From Marsupella aquatica (taxonomy: Eukaryota > Marchantiophyta), in assembly GCA_973895155.1 (NCBI GenBank), contig OZ316891.1, positions 25,606,001 through 25,670,000 on the forward strand: a DNA stretch of 64,000 bases, read 5' to 3'. The translations under genes were made by a program, and so were the position numbers. Every line of letters starts with the position of its first letter. The stretch's first letter is position 1. Below, piece by piece: positions 1 to 10,041 of the stretch. The notes beneath the pieces were generated by a model that saw nothing but the letters and a program-made list of their open reading frames with translations, was not told the origin of the DNA and made no database searches.

Positions 1-794
1 ATGAAATAGATCGACCATGATGTGGAATGGCATGAACCAGTTAATTCTACAAACACGACCACCTGTGCTGGGTTTCATTGCCATATGAAAGTCAGAAAAC
101 AGTCTAGCACAAAAGGACTCAGTAGTACTCATGTCGGGAATTGGCCATGATGGGTCATCAAATGAAGGAAGTGGTATTGGTATAAGTTTCCCAAACTTTC
201 CTTTTCCCAAAGGTGGTACATAAGAAGCATCATAAAATAAAATGCCTGATTCTAGCAACTCCTTATGGGTTCGGGTTCCTCGCATTGCTTCACCAATAAC
301 TCCATGTACCACCACAACCAAATCTAATATAGAATTTGGGTCCTGCCAATCTTCATATTTTGTGGGGTGGAGATCTGTTAGTAGCAAAAAAACAATAATA
401 TCATTAGTAAATATTTGATGCCTACTAATAACTAATGGCAGTTTGCTTAGATAGTTTTATTGCACTGAAAGTAACTTATATATAGGGATCAGAAATTACA
501 CTTACAATTCACCCGGTTGTTGGGTACACCATGTTGACAACGTGACTCCAACTGCAACTGCCGGGGACAATATGCATGTGCAACCAATATAGATTGTAAC
601 ACTACTGAATTTGTGGCAAACTTGAACTTCTTTACTTGAGCTATAAAATGTTGTTTAGCCCATGGTCCTCTCTTTGGTGGATTTAAAGTAATCCAAGAGT
701 CGATCTCAATTTTTTTTGGAATCCAAACATGGTCGCTATCCCCTTTAATGTGGATGAGCATTGATTGGATCTCTGAACGAGGCCGCTTTGCCAT
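1..794 (-). CDS. Unrecognised protein, 5' two exons (partial, runs off window)
   Basis: I do not recognise this protein. Exon 1 is 506-794, starting at ATG with MAKRPRSEIQS. It ends in a GTAAGTG donor in phase 1. Exon 2 is 1-374, after a CTAACAG acceptor, and stays open to the window edge, giving at least 220 residues without a stop. Exon 2 reads LHPTKYEDWQDPNSILDL at its start and is rich in Pro, Phe and Asp (FDDPSWPIPD). No signal peptide or membrane segment is visible. The long open frame across a phase-consistent intron argues for a real or recently real gene. A domesticated or transposon-borne ORF is equally possible because the surroundings are repeat-rich. Confidence 0.5.
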
Positions 795-3340
795 CGTAGA
801 CTCCCTCGCTCCGATGTCTCACAATTCTCTACCCAGATGATCTGCTTCCTTCCGGCTGGACTCTAGAAAGTCGTTCGTCATGAATGGAGCTCCAACGGCT
901 GGACTCTGGAAAATTGTCCATTATGAATGGAGAGCTCCCATGTCACAAGGGATGAACTGCGATTGAGTAAGGAAGGAGAAGCTTGCACAACGGCATGCAA
1001 CAAAGCTCAATACTAATGATTGCACAAGGACATGCGATGAAGCTCAATTCTATCACTGACTGTGCTTTCGATTGGGCATAAAGGAACTTTGATAATTAAC
1101 TTTGAAAATAGAATCCATGACAAGGGAACGGAACAGGGATTGATTGAACGACACACTGGGATCAAAGCAAGTCTGGGCAATAATCCGTCGTAAATGTTGT
1201 CGTTTCGGTACAGTAGGAACAGATCAACACCAAGTCGAGCTTGGAAAATGATTTAACTCAAAAACGCAGGCCCTGCGGTAGCCACGAGGGACGCAGACTT
1301 AGCGGTAGCCATGAGGGATGCAGACCCTAAATTTTCTGAACCGGAGGTCAAAATAGGAAGCTGCGACGTAATGTTGACAAAAATTGCAATAGGGTGGGGG
1401 CAGAATGGAACGGAACCGTAGCTCAAGTCTGGGTGGGGGCAGAACGGAACCGCAGCTCGACACAAGCAAACTGACAAAGAAACGAGTATGAAAAATGAAC
1501 AAACAGTGCTGCCAGCATCCGCCTTTGCTCAGAGACCCTCAAGACAACCGGTTCCACAGAATGATTGTGAGCCTGAAGTATGTACTGTCATGGGGGGTTT
1601 TCACACACCGTCTCGTCCATGAAGCTCGATAGGTTGACGGATACGACATGAGTAATCAAGAGCCGGCTCAGGATGTCTAGATTCAGAAGCGTAAAGAGCA
1701 GGTATGAGCTATGAAAGTCATCTCATTTCTAATCTTCTTCATCCTGAAACAACCAAAGAAGTAGCCCACCAATTCGAGCAGCTCATTCAATGATTAGCAG
1801 TGAAACTGCAACACATACAGAGGAAGCTAAATGGAAATCCGAGTTGCAATTTACTCGATTGAGCTTCGACAATCGGCAGCAAATTGCAGGTTTCAGTACA
1901 CAAAGGGGAACATCGAGGGCTTTATGTTCTCCTTTGTTGTGGCTCTCTTTCAGTCTCCTTCGCTGCGACGTAACAATGTAAGACCACTTTCCTCCTTCAT
2001 GGCTACATATGAGGGCGGGGCAAATCTTTGTTGCGTCCTGTACGGTCCTCTACGTGACTCTTCGCCTCCTTTCTTTAAAGGCAGAGCGACAATTTTCTGT
2101 TTCAATCAAAAGAAAGTACACGAGTAAGTAATTGGGGCACCCTAGAAGTGACATGGCACACCCACAAATGTACGGAAATTTCAGCCGGGCAGCAGTGGGC
2201 AGATGATTGAAAGTAATTTTGGAAAAGGTCTTTCTTTGTATTGCTTTTGTTTCTAATGCTATACCTCTCACCACGTGGGTCCTAGTTTGATTTCGCCCAG
2301 ATTAAGTTAATTTGGTGATGTAACAATTTACATTAATCCAGATGGGTAGGTTGGTCCATATTAATTCCAAATAAAGGCCACTGTTAGTCTGGGATATTCC
2401 TACTTCTGAGATTTGGTACCCTACCACTCCTTTCAAGCAAAACCTCTGTTATAGGCATAAACAGTGTGGAATGGCTCAAAGGAGGCTTGAGTAGGAAATG
2501 CGTCAGTTTTTTGCTTTCAAGGAGTAGTAATTACATAGTTTTAGTGATTAGCGGAGTTGTTAGGTTTAAGGTAACTTAATAACTAGGGAAGTAGAGTAGG
2601 GAAATAAATTGAGGGAGAGGACATGTTTCTCTAAGAAGTATCAAGAGTTGAGTAAGTTATTTGGTAAGGGCGGAAAAAAATTACGGTAATCGGCAAGTTG
2701 GGCCGAAGGCATGACCGATACTTTTGAGTGATAAGTTTTGCTAAGACTCACCCTATAGGTGCTAGATAGTCCCTAGACCACACATAAAAGTCACAAAGTC
2801 AAGTGGGGTCTTAACCTAGGAGTTGTAAGTATTTTGGCAAAACTTAAAGTTACCAAATAGCGGGTCTCGGGAAAAATAGCTGATGGGAAAAGATAGGGGT
2901 TCCAAGTTGAAAAATAGGTTAAATATGGTCCACTCTATCCCTGGAAACTTGTGGGAGAACTTGGTTACCTTTGGTTACTTTTTGGGAGCATCTCAATTTT
3001 GAGAAGAATTTTGGAAAACATAAGAATTAACCCTCTTTACCTAATTTTAGAAAATTGGTTATAGGGTTTTGTTTAGATCTTAGTAAACCAGGACATAGTC
3101 CTATGTCAAGAGAATCTATGGATCTACTCAAAAGTCCTTTTGGCCTTATGGGTGATTTTTGGCGGTGGGTACAATATGGGCCGGAGAATTATAGTTTTTC
3201 CAAAATAACAAAATCCGACTAAGTGTAAAAACGCTTCGATGAGGCTACCACAAGGCAGGAATAAGTCAAGCACAAGGGCGGCTAGGAGATGGTTGAATAG
3301 ACCAGGCAACCACAAGGTGAAGGAGCTTGAGTAGGAGTGG
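795..3340. other. Gene-poor stretch upstream of the unknown gene
   Basis: No ORF here has recognisable protein features. Two small local duplications are visible. One is a GGTAGCCAYGAGGGAYGCAGAC motif repeated at about 1276-1325. The other is a GGGTGGGGGCAGAAYGGAAC motif repeated at about 1391 and 1431. The rest is A/T-rich anonymous sequence. The first few hundred bases should contain the promoter of the minus-strand gene ending at 794, but I see no clear TATA box. Confidence 0.4.
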
Positions 3341-3344
3341 TAGT

Positions 3345-3665
3345 TAGTTGGACTTTGGTCCTTGGTCCTTGATGGGCTACGTTGGTCCTTGGTCCTTGGT
3401 GGGCTACTTTGGTCCTTGGTCCTTGATGGGTTACGTTGGTCCTTGGTCCTTGGTGGGCTACTTTGGTCCTTGGTCCTTGGTGGGCTACTTTGGTCCTTGG
3501 TCCTTGGTGGGCTACCTTGGTCCTTGGTCCTTGGTGGGCTACTTTGGTCCTTGGTCCTTGGTCCTTGGTGGGCTACCTTGGTCCTTGGTCCTTGATGGGC
3601 TACGTTGGTCCTTGGTCCTTGGTGGGCTACTTTGGTCCTTGGTCCTTGGTGGGCTACCTTGGTGT
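3345..3665. repeat. 27-bp minisatellite, about 12 copies
   Basis: The unit is built on TTGGTCCTTGGTCCTTGGTGGGCTAC, with variants such as GATGGG for GGTGGG and one copy carrying an extra GGTCCTT. The period is divisible by three, so all frames stay open and give spurious repetitive ORFs on both strands (for example GPWSLVGYF). The array ends about 15 bp before a TATATAAGG box at 3682-3690, so it looks like an upstream repeat of a promoter rather than a coding repeat. Confidence 0.9.
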
Positions 3666-3680
3666 GGTGTGGAAGGAGAA

Positions 3681-4470
3681 TAGTATATAAGGAGGAAGTT
3701 TTCATTTGTTAGGGACCGGGAGTCTCATCTCTTAAGTGGAATCTCTACCTTGCCAAGGTAGGGCTAAGCTTGAGAAGGGAGAGGTGGTCCATGCTTAGTG
3801 TGGAGAATGTATAGTGAACTTTTGTTGTAAAGGTGATGCAATAAAAGGAGACTTGCCAATCTTCATTGTGACCATTAAGTGTGAGTGCATCTGAAGTATA
3901 TGAGAGCAAGAGAAGAGTCCATGCTATGATGTAATCTTGGTCTAAGCTTGAAGGGGATGTGCTAGTACAAAATCAAGGCCAAGGAGGCAAGGTTAAGGTA
4001 GAGCACTACTTTGAGACTTAGAAAGGATTATAGCTTGAGGGTGGAAAGTATTTTGCTTAGTGTGTGGTGTTAACAAGAAGTAAGAACAAGAGGAAGAGTC
4101 CTTAGATAGAGGAGCCTTCTCTAGAGCTCAAAGGGGATGTGTGGACCCAAACCAAGGCCAGGGGGGCAAGGTTGAGGGGTAACACTACTTTGAGGGTCTT
4201 GAGGAGACTTAAGCTTGAAGAGGAAAGTACTTTGGTTCTTGGATGTTTGTGTGAGACTCTTCTCTAAGGTGACAGCTTGGAGCGGAGATCCCCCTTGCTG
4301 ATCCTTGGAGTAGAGGAGAGGGGAAGAGTGTGAGTACAAAAATAGTCAAGGGGACTACCTCTCTAGAAGTGGAGAGTTGAAACTACTTATGTATGGAGTG
4401 ATTAGACATGTAGGCACATTTCAGAAGTTTTGTCAATCCTTTGTGACCCTGGTATGATATGGAGCAGGTA
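3681..4470 (+). mobile_element. Possible degenerate LTR-like promoter region
   Basis: A TATA box (GTATATAAGG, 3681-3690) follows directly on the minisatellite, and an AATAAA signal lies at about 3844. Downstream are two diverged copies of a roughly 120-bp segment at about 3945-4065 and 4120-4240, sharing GGGGATGTG..CAAGGCCA..GGCAAGGTT..CACTACTTTGAG. This resembles U3 repeats, R and U5 of an LTR, but no partner LTR, gag-pol or clear primer-binding site is visible. A non-coding promoter relic is the alternative. Confidence 0.3.
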
Positions 4471-5270
4471 TTAGGTAGTCTTTTGGGGAGAAAAGCCGCT
4501 TAAGCTCCTTGACAAGTGTTTGACAAACAGACCACAACGCCTCCTGCACTCATTATGAACTGCCCAAATGGAGTGGCCAATGCACACCCTTTTATCCTCA
4601 CCACAACTTGAATGGACCTTCTCTCAACATCCATTGCTCATGATCAACACTCTCATCTGCAAAGACAATATCCTGCCCCAATGATAGTCTCAAGCTAAGT
4701 CAATTCCCATGCAATGACACTTCATTTTTCCATTTCATTAAAGCCATCCATACCAATTGCAGGGGGCATTGTCATCCACTGAGGTAGACTAAATAAACAC
4801 AAAGTAATATTACTAAATAAAATATAGTCATGAGAAACTAGAGTTGGGGTCTAATCTTCTAGAATGGAACCTTTAGGCAGTGATAGGGCCCACCAAAATT
4901 TATATGGATGCAAAGAATCATGAGATTTCGAGTATGTCAAAATACTTTGTCATCGTTTCTATTCATATTCAAAGAATTGCATGCATATTTCTGAACTTTA
5001 TGGTACTAGAATGCCCATTTCATGCAGTGCAATAGCACTCTGAGATACGTCTGACTTTGTCTCTTGGTAAAGAAAGTACAAATGTGCTAAGTCTTCATCG
5101 GGTGTTCGGCCATGGCTAAGTCTTCGCCGGGTGTTCGGCCAATTGCTATTGGGGAGGTTTTTCTTTGACTTGTGTCTCGCACATTTTCCTTGCAGTTTTG
5201 CTCTGCACTATCGGATCATCTCTCTCCACATCAGTTTGCAGTGGGCGTTCCGGGCGGTTGTGAGACAGTT
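4471..5270. other. Repeat-derived spacer
   Basis: No gene is recognisable. The segment at about 4838-4915 (GGTCTAATCTTCTAGAATGGAACC followed by GGGCCCACCAAA) is a copy of a dispersed repeat also seen at 41280-41520 and, more diverged, at 21770 and 51640. A short duplication, GCTAAGTCTTCRYCGGGTGTTCGGCCA, occurs at about 5087-5142 just before the reverse-transcriptase relic. Confidence 0.4.
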
Positions 5271-5279
5271 ATTGCGGGT

Positions 5280-5600
5280 ATTTGAGCTACCTTGGACCTC
5301 CACCCTGATTGGGTTGTCCTCTAGGTTGATGTCTCTAACGCTTTTAATACGGTTTCTCGGGCAGCCATTTTTCGTGCTTTGAAGGTGGCGGATCCAGACA
5401 TCCAATCCCTGATCCCCTTTGTCCGTTATTTTTATGGACTCAAGGCCCCACTCTTCTATAGTCATCACTCCTCTACAGGAGTGTATACCACTCTTTCTTC
5501 TGCAGAAGGTACACGTGATGGTGACCTCTTGTGTGGGCCTCTTTTTGTCATTGCCCATTTTATAGCTTTACAAGAAGTCGCTGTCGTGGGGATTCTTTGT
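5280..5600 (+). pseudogene. Non-LTR retrotransposon reverse-transcriptase fragment
   Basis: In one frame the sequence reads LDLHPDWVVL, a stop, then VDVSNAFNTVSRAAIFRAL. This is the motif-A region of a non-LTR reverse transcriptase. It is followed by TRDGDLLCGPLFVIAHF, matching the family pattern TRQGDPLGGPLFALAHF. The in-frame stop and the loss of flanking domains mark it as dead. It ends abruptly at about 5590, just before the YxDD region would be expected. The YxDD-containing half of what may be the same family lies at 19395-21135. Confidence 0.7.
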
Positions 5601-5664
5601 TTAGTAAGTTCCTCCTAAGTATAGCTTAGTAGTATAGGATAGTAGTTTGAATTCTCGCATTATA

Positions 5665-6180
5665 TGTAGTCTATAGTGTGCATGCTATAGTGCATGACCT
5701 ACAGTGTGCATGCTACAGTGTACAATCTACAGTGTGCATACTATAGTGTACGGTCTATAGAGTGCATGCTATAGTACATGGTCTATAGTATGCATGATAT
5801 AGTGTACGATCTATAGTGTGCATGCTACAATGCAAGACCTACAATGTGCATGCTACAATGTACGATCTACAATGTACATGCTACAGTGTACGATCTACAG
5901 TGTGCATGCTACAGTGTACAATCTACAGTGTGCATGCTATAGTGTACGGTCTATAGAGTGCATGCTATAGTGTACAATCTACAGTGTGCATGCTACAATG
6001 TATAATCTACAGAGTGCATGCTACAGTACACGGTCTACAGTATGCATGCTACAGTGTACAATCTACAGTGTGCATGCTACAATGCAAGACCTATAGTGTG
6101 CATGCTACAGTGTACAATCTACAGTATGCATGCTATAGTGTACAATCTATAGTGTGCATGCTACTGTGTACGATCTACAG
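5665..6180. repeat. 28-bp minisatellite, about 18 copies
   Basis: The unit is TCTACAGTGTGCATGCTACAGTGTACAA, with A/G changes (CTACAG versus CTATAG) along the array. Each unit carries two CTAYAGTGT half-units, so short inverted and direct repeats are embedded (GCATGC is palindromic). The array ends about 110 bp before a TATA box at 6291. The 98-residue ORF across it (CMLQC repeats) is a by-product of the repeat. Confidence 0.9.
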
Positions 6181-6285
6181 TTGCTCCACTCACGTAACTA
6201 CAGTACTAGCACACTTACTTGCCTTGGGATGTGTGACACATGGCTTTCATCCGTGTGCCATGCTTGATCCGTGTGCTTGAGGTGT

Positions 6286-6680
6286 GAGCACTATAAATAA
6301 AGAGGAGAGGGGCTCTCTTCCCTCACTCTATATTTTTTTCATCAACTGAGTTGTGAAGCCTTAAGAATCCATTGGACTTGATGACCTCCTCTATAAATAT
6401 AACCCTTATGAAGTAGACCCACTCATACACGCTTGCTTAGAGCTTTGGCTTGGCCAGAGATATTTTGTATGAGTTGGACCTTCAAGTGTTATCATTTGAT
6501 AGGAGATGGTTATTAAGTCCTAAAGAGATGCAAAGTGCTCAACAATACCTTAACATCATATGCTCCTTTTGGGTAAAACCCTTATGAAGTAGACCTACGC
6601 ATGCACGCTGGCTTGGAGCTTAGCTCAGTCAGTGGTAATTTGTATGCGTTGGACCTTCAGATAGTATTTTCATTCAAAAG
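6286..6680 (+). repeat. TATA box plus 175-bp-spaced direct repeat
   Basis: CACTATAAATAAAG at about 6288-6301 resembles a core promoter. Downstream, a roughly 95-bp segment (ACCCTTATGAAGTAGACC ... GTTGGACCTTCA) occurs at about 6400-6495 and again at about 6575-6665. The layout (minisatellite, TATA, paired direct repeats) is the same as at 3345-4240, although the sequences differ. This suggests a second LTR-like relic of the same general class. Confidence 0.4.
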
Positions 6681-6781
6681 AAGATAAACTTATTAAGATG
6701 AACATCTGCATGTATATACTTAGAGTTAACTCAATGCACAATATTTGTTTGAAATGAATGATCTTTTCGTTGAATGATTCT

Positions 6782-6816
6782 AAACACAGTGACGGACCAA
6801 ACGAGAAGTGTGACCA
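6782..6816 (+). repeat. Left terminal inverted repeat of the 12-kb element
   Basis: The sequence begins AAACACAGTGACGGACC and continues AAACGAGAAGTGTGACCA. It matches the reverse complement of 18883-18917 at 32 of 35 positions. Directly inside it, TACTTCTCGTTTTG (6817-6830) forms an inverted copy of the CAAACGAGAAGT motif, so the left end can fold into a hairpin. Confidence 0.85.
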
Positions 6817-6945
6817 TACTTCTCGTTTTGCCCGCGGCGAAAAAAATTTCTAAGGCAAAAAAGTCTTGGATACGGAATTAGTATTCCCCCTAAAAACTAG
6901 TTTTTTGGTTTCAAAAATGGGAAAAATCGAAGTGAATACGAAGAT

Positions 6946-6962
6946 GGGATACGGCGTATCCC
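6946..6962. repeat. Leftmost GGGATAC palindrome
   Basis: GGGATAC-GGC-GTATCCC lies within a wider imperfect palindrome, AGATGGGATAC...GTATCCCATCT, between the left TIR and the promoter of gene A. It is a single isolated copy of the motif that recurs in the introns further in. Confidence 0.9.
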
Positions 6963-7126
6963 ATCTTGGATCCAACCGCGGAATTCCCCCCCAAAAAAAA
7001 ATGCAGTAAAAGTGCCGATATTGTTTTACCTGTTAAGAATATTCCCATACGAGTCTTCTCAACGGTAACATTTAACCGACTGCGCTGCAATTGCAGTCAA
7101 ATACTAACCACGGTCAGGGAAAAAAC

Positions 7127-7135
7127 TATAAATAG
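7127..7135 (+). promoter_or_regulatory. TATA box of element gene A
   Basis: TATAAATAG is followed about 30 bp downstream by CGCTCATTTCTTCTCGC, a pyrimidine-rich probable initiator. The same box and a closely similar initiator occur at 9126 (gene B), and a related TATA/initiator pair occurs on the minus strand at 17964-17971 (gene C). The first exon would run from about 7160 to the CAG/GTGAGA donor at 7253. Confidence 0.6.
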
Positions 7136-7293
7136 GAGATCCCCGCTTGAAAATTTTCCGCTCATTTCTTCTCGCTCTCTATCCTCTTCCTCTCGACGAA
7201 TGCCCACCGTCTATACAAACTCGTATTCCCTAAAAATCAGATTTGACTAACAGGTGAGAATCTTCATGCAAATGGCAAGGACGAATCCCAAAT

Positions 7294-7754
7294 GGGATAC
7301 GGCGTATCCCGTTTGGGATTCAACCTTCAAATATCCAGTTTTTGTTTCTGTTTAGTTAAAAAAGGAGGTTGGATGCAAAGTGGGATACGAGGTATCCCAT
7401 ATCGCATCCAACCTCCGAATATGAAGTATCTTAGCCTCCAAATGTCAAAACCTCAACGTTGAATGCGAAATGGGATACGGCGTATCCCGTTTGGGATTCA
7501 CCCTTCAAATGTCCAGTTTTGATTTCTCTTTAGCTGGAAAAGGAGGTTGGATGCAAAGTGGGATACGGGGTATCCCATATCGCATCCAACCTCCGAATAA
7601 TAAGTATCTTAGTCTCCAAATGTCAAAACCTCAACGTTGAATGCGAAATGGGATACGGCGTATCCCGTTTGGGATTCAACCTTCAAATGTCCAGATTTGG
7701 TTTCTCTTTAGCTAAAAAAGGAGGTTGGATGCAAAGTGGGATACGACGTATCCC
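7294..7754. repeat. Array of six phased palindromes in the gene A leader intron
   Basis: GGGATAC-N3-GTATCCC cores start at 7294, 7382, 7472, 7560, 7650 and 7738, with spacings of 88, 90, 88, 90 and 88 bp. Two flavours alternate: one with GAATGCGAAAT on the left arm and GTTTGGGATTC on the right, the other with GGATGCAAAGT and ATATCGCATCC. Full arms extend the symmetry to about 40 bp. The array lies inside an intron bounded by a GTGAGA donor (7254) and a TTTCGCAG acceptor (7820). Confidence 0.9.
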
Positions 7755-7820
7755 ATGTGGTATCTCCCTAGAGTTTTCTTGGCATGGGAAAAATCTTATG
7801 GATTGCTGATTGTTTCGCAG

Positions 7821-8244
7821 GCGAAGTTCAACTAAACATGCACTGAAGCTCTTGCTGCCTTTCAGTGACTCAAGCTTTTGCTTTCCTGGAAAAACAACGT
7901 TTTCTCTTGTGAGTCTAATGGCGGTCCAGAATCAAGACCGTGAGAAACGTGCTCGTCGATTGTATAAGCGATTAGTTGCACTCAAAGTTCTCCGTCCTGG
8001 ATTAGGAGCGCTATGGACGGGAGGCGTGGATCCACATGATAGTTTGAATCCACTCCAAATAGAGTTTTGTGAAAAAAATGAAGACGGAGTTTCGATTCGG
8101 TCGAGGATATGTTTGAGTGGTTGTCTGCACTCTGTTAATTCTTCTTGTAATTATTGTCGTGATGCCCGAAACAAATATCATCGATTAGCATATTTGTGTT
8201 GTCGGATTTGGAACGAAGATCCTTGGGTTAACTTATTGCGTTGA
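7821..8244 (+). CDS. Element gene A, first ORF: small Cys-rich protein
   Basis: The best start is ATG 7918, after the 5'-leader intron that ends at 7820; it gives 108 residues. The N-terminal half is basic (REKRARRLYKRLVALKVL). The C-terminal half holds closely spaced cysteines (CLSGCLHSVNSSCNYCRDA and a later CC pair), suggesting a small metal-binding fold. I do not recognise the family. An intron with its acceptor (TTTTGTAG) at about 8360 may join it to the F-box-like region downstream. The protein could be a DNA-binding accessory factor of the element, but nothing in the sequence proves that. Confidence 0.5.
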
Positions 8245-8360
8245 ATCTTCTTGATTAGTGTGTAAGTGTTTAGGTGAACGTTCTTGGGTCAAAACTTTTT
8301 TGAATATATTTTTCTTTTGATCAAAGAAATAAAATCAGTTTTTCCATCATTATTTTGTAG

Positions 8361-8990
8361 GTTGCAGAGAAAGTGCTCACCATCTCATTTATTACTCCAG
8401 GTATCCACCCTTGTTTTGGAATGGCCGTCACTGAGAACCCTGTCTTTACAAGGTTAGCGATGTCATTCGACATAGAGAAGAAACAAATTCAGTAGAAAAG
8501 TGGCCAAAGGGAATTCAAATTGCTTTTGGATGGACTTCCTGATGAGATTGTTGAAACGTTCATTTGGCCCATTTTGAAAGTTTGTTGTATAGAGGATGAA
8601 TTTGATTCCTCCAAGAACCAAGCTGATGAAAGATTGATGCAATTAAAAACAATGGTGTGGCTTGGATGCACCTCCAAGAAATGGAACCAGCTCGTAATTT
8701 GTACACGAGTTTGGGGTACTCTTAGACTAGCAAGAAGCCAGTTTGAGGAAGTAAATGAAATGCTAACAAACATTCCCAATGGAAAACCCCTTCAGAATGT
8801 TCATATTGAAGCTTTTGTTAGGATGGAAACACCGAATCTTCCTCCAATCGATTTCTTAGGTTTATTTTCAAGGTCTGACCTAAATTGATTTCAAGAAGAC
8901 TGGCACAATCTTGAGAAAGATGAGCAAGCAAGGCTCTTGGAAATGTATGGGGAAGCTTAGAGCTTTATTTTGTGGCACAATTCCGGATGA
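8361..8990 (+). pseudogene. Element gene A, second part: F-box-like region with stops
   Basis: The frame 8520-8888 reads LLDGLPDEIVETFIWPIL, then LGCTSKKWNQLV and VWGTLRLAR. This is the helical pattern of an F-box (LPxEI ... VSKxWxxL). Known F-box proteins link substrates to SCF ubiquitin ligases through Skp1. The upstream frame from 8361 is interrupted by TAG at about 8494. The downstream frame is cut by TGA at 8886-8888 and TAG at about 8958, so this copy is broken. The F-box call rests on pattern only and the residues after it match nothing I know. Confidence 0.45.
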
Positions 8991-9042
8991 ATAAAGAGTT
9001 TTGTGATTCTACCCTTACATCAACCCCATTTGCTAAGCGTAA

Positions 9043-9206
9043 AATCTATTTGGTTTAATCCAAGGACATGGGGATATGCCTAATCTAAATCTAGTCAGAA
9101 ACAAAGTCCTATCAAGCAAAAAAAGTATAAATAGACCTCCGGACTCCAACCCTTCGCTTTTGAATTCACCTTATCGCCTGTGTCCTTGGATTAAACCAAA
9201 TAGATT
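9043..9206. repeat. Perfect 24-bp inverted repeat around the gene B promoter
   Basis: AATCTATTTGGTTTAATCC..A at 9043-9066 and its exact reverse complement at 9183-9206 enclose the TATA box at 9126. The right copy sits within a duplicated TTATCGCCT context, so it looks like a local templated inverted duplication. It could form a stem with a loop of about 116 bases. Confidence 0.85.
9126..9134 (+). promoter_or_regulatory. TATA box of element gene B
   Basis: TATAAATAG has the same sequence as at 7127. Downstream, CGCTCATTTCTTTTCCTTC matches the gene A initiator region. A CAG/GTAAAA donor at 9339 opens a leader intron that contains the next palindrome array and probably ends at 10041 (ATCATCTAG). 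Confidence 0.6.
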
Positions 9207-9395
9207 ATCGCCTTATCGCCTGGTCAGAAAGTGCACGCTCATTTCTTTTCCTTCTCAACTCCGTTTGCCTTTGCGTTTTTCTCGGGCCGCAACATCTCTA
9301 TAGCTTTTTGTATTTGCTCGAATCGAAACAAAAAAACAGGTAAAACCTCAAGAAACTCTCCCCTCCTTGGCGCACTTCATTGTTGAATCCTGAGT

Positions 9396-9825
9396 GGGAT
9401 ACGTCGTATCCTCATTTGCATTCAACTCTATTCTTTGCACTTCTATTCGAAGAACAAAACTTTTCAATGTTGAATACGAGATGGGATACCGCGTATCCCA
9501 TCTCGCATCCAACACCCTCTTTTTAGTATTCCATCGGAACCTCCTGGCTGTTTGTTGACTTTGAATACGAAATGGGATACCGCGTATCCCATTTTGGATT
9601 CAACTACATCTCTCTGGTCTTTTATTGCAAAGTACTAGAAATTCCTGATGTTTAGGGTTTAGCGCCTTTGCGGAGGATCATTGCAAAAATAGCCGCATTG
9701 GATGATGTTGGATACAAACCGGGATACCCCGTATCCCATTTCGCATTCAACTCCCTATTTTTTGTTCTTTGCATTAGACTAGGCAATTGTTGATGTTGGA
9801 TGCAAAGTGGGATACCTCGTATCCC
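9396..9825. repeat. Array of five palindromes in the gene B leader intron
   Basis: GGGATAC-N3-GTATCCC cores start at 9396 (last base altered), 9483, 9574, 9721 and 9809. Spacings are 87, 91, 147 and 88 bp, so the roughly 89-bp phasing holds except across one gap. The three-base centres vary (GTC, CGC, CGC, CCC, CTC) while the arms are constant. Confidence 0.9.
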
Positions 9826-10041
9826 ATTTCGCATTCAACTCCCTATTTTTTGTTCTTTGCATCGGACTCGAGGCAATTGTTGATGTTGGATGCAATAAGA
9901 AACTGGATCGACGTGACATCCAAAAGGTTAGCGCGCACCATCTGCACCCGGAAGTGTTGTCTCATCTTTGGTCCCAACAATTTTATAGACACCATCTCAG
10001 ATTCCTTCAACTTTGTTAGGTGGGCCTTCTCTATCATCTAG

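Noticed and set aside
3124-3705. Long ORFs on both strands across the first minisatellite (TKDQSSPPR and GPWSLVGY repeats)
   Set aside because: All frames are open because the unit is 27 bp; there is no non-repetitive domain.
4448-4466. Primer-binding site TGGTATGATATGGAGC resembling the initiator-tRNA complement of LTR elements
   Set aside because: Too many mismatches and no second LTR, polypurine tract or gag-pol nearby.
5984-6280. 98-codon ORF with CMLQC repeats
   Set aside because: Produced by the 28-bp tandem array.
7294-7754. Rho-independent terminators
   Set aside because: The palindromes have no T-tracts and occur in a eukaryotic nuclear context.
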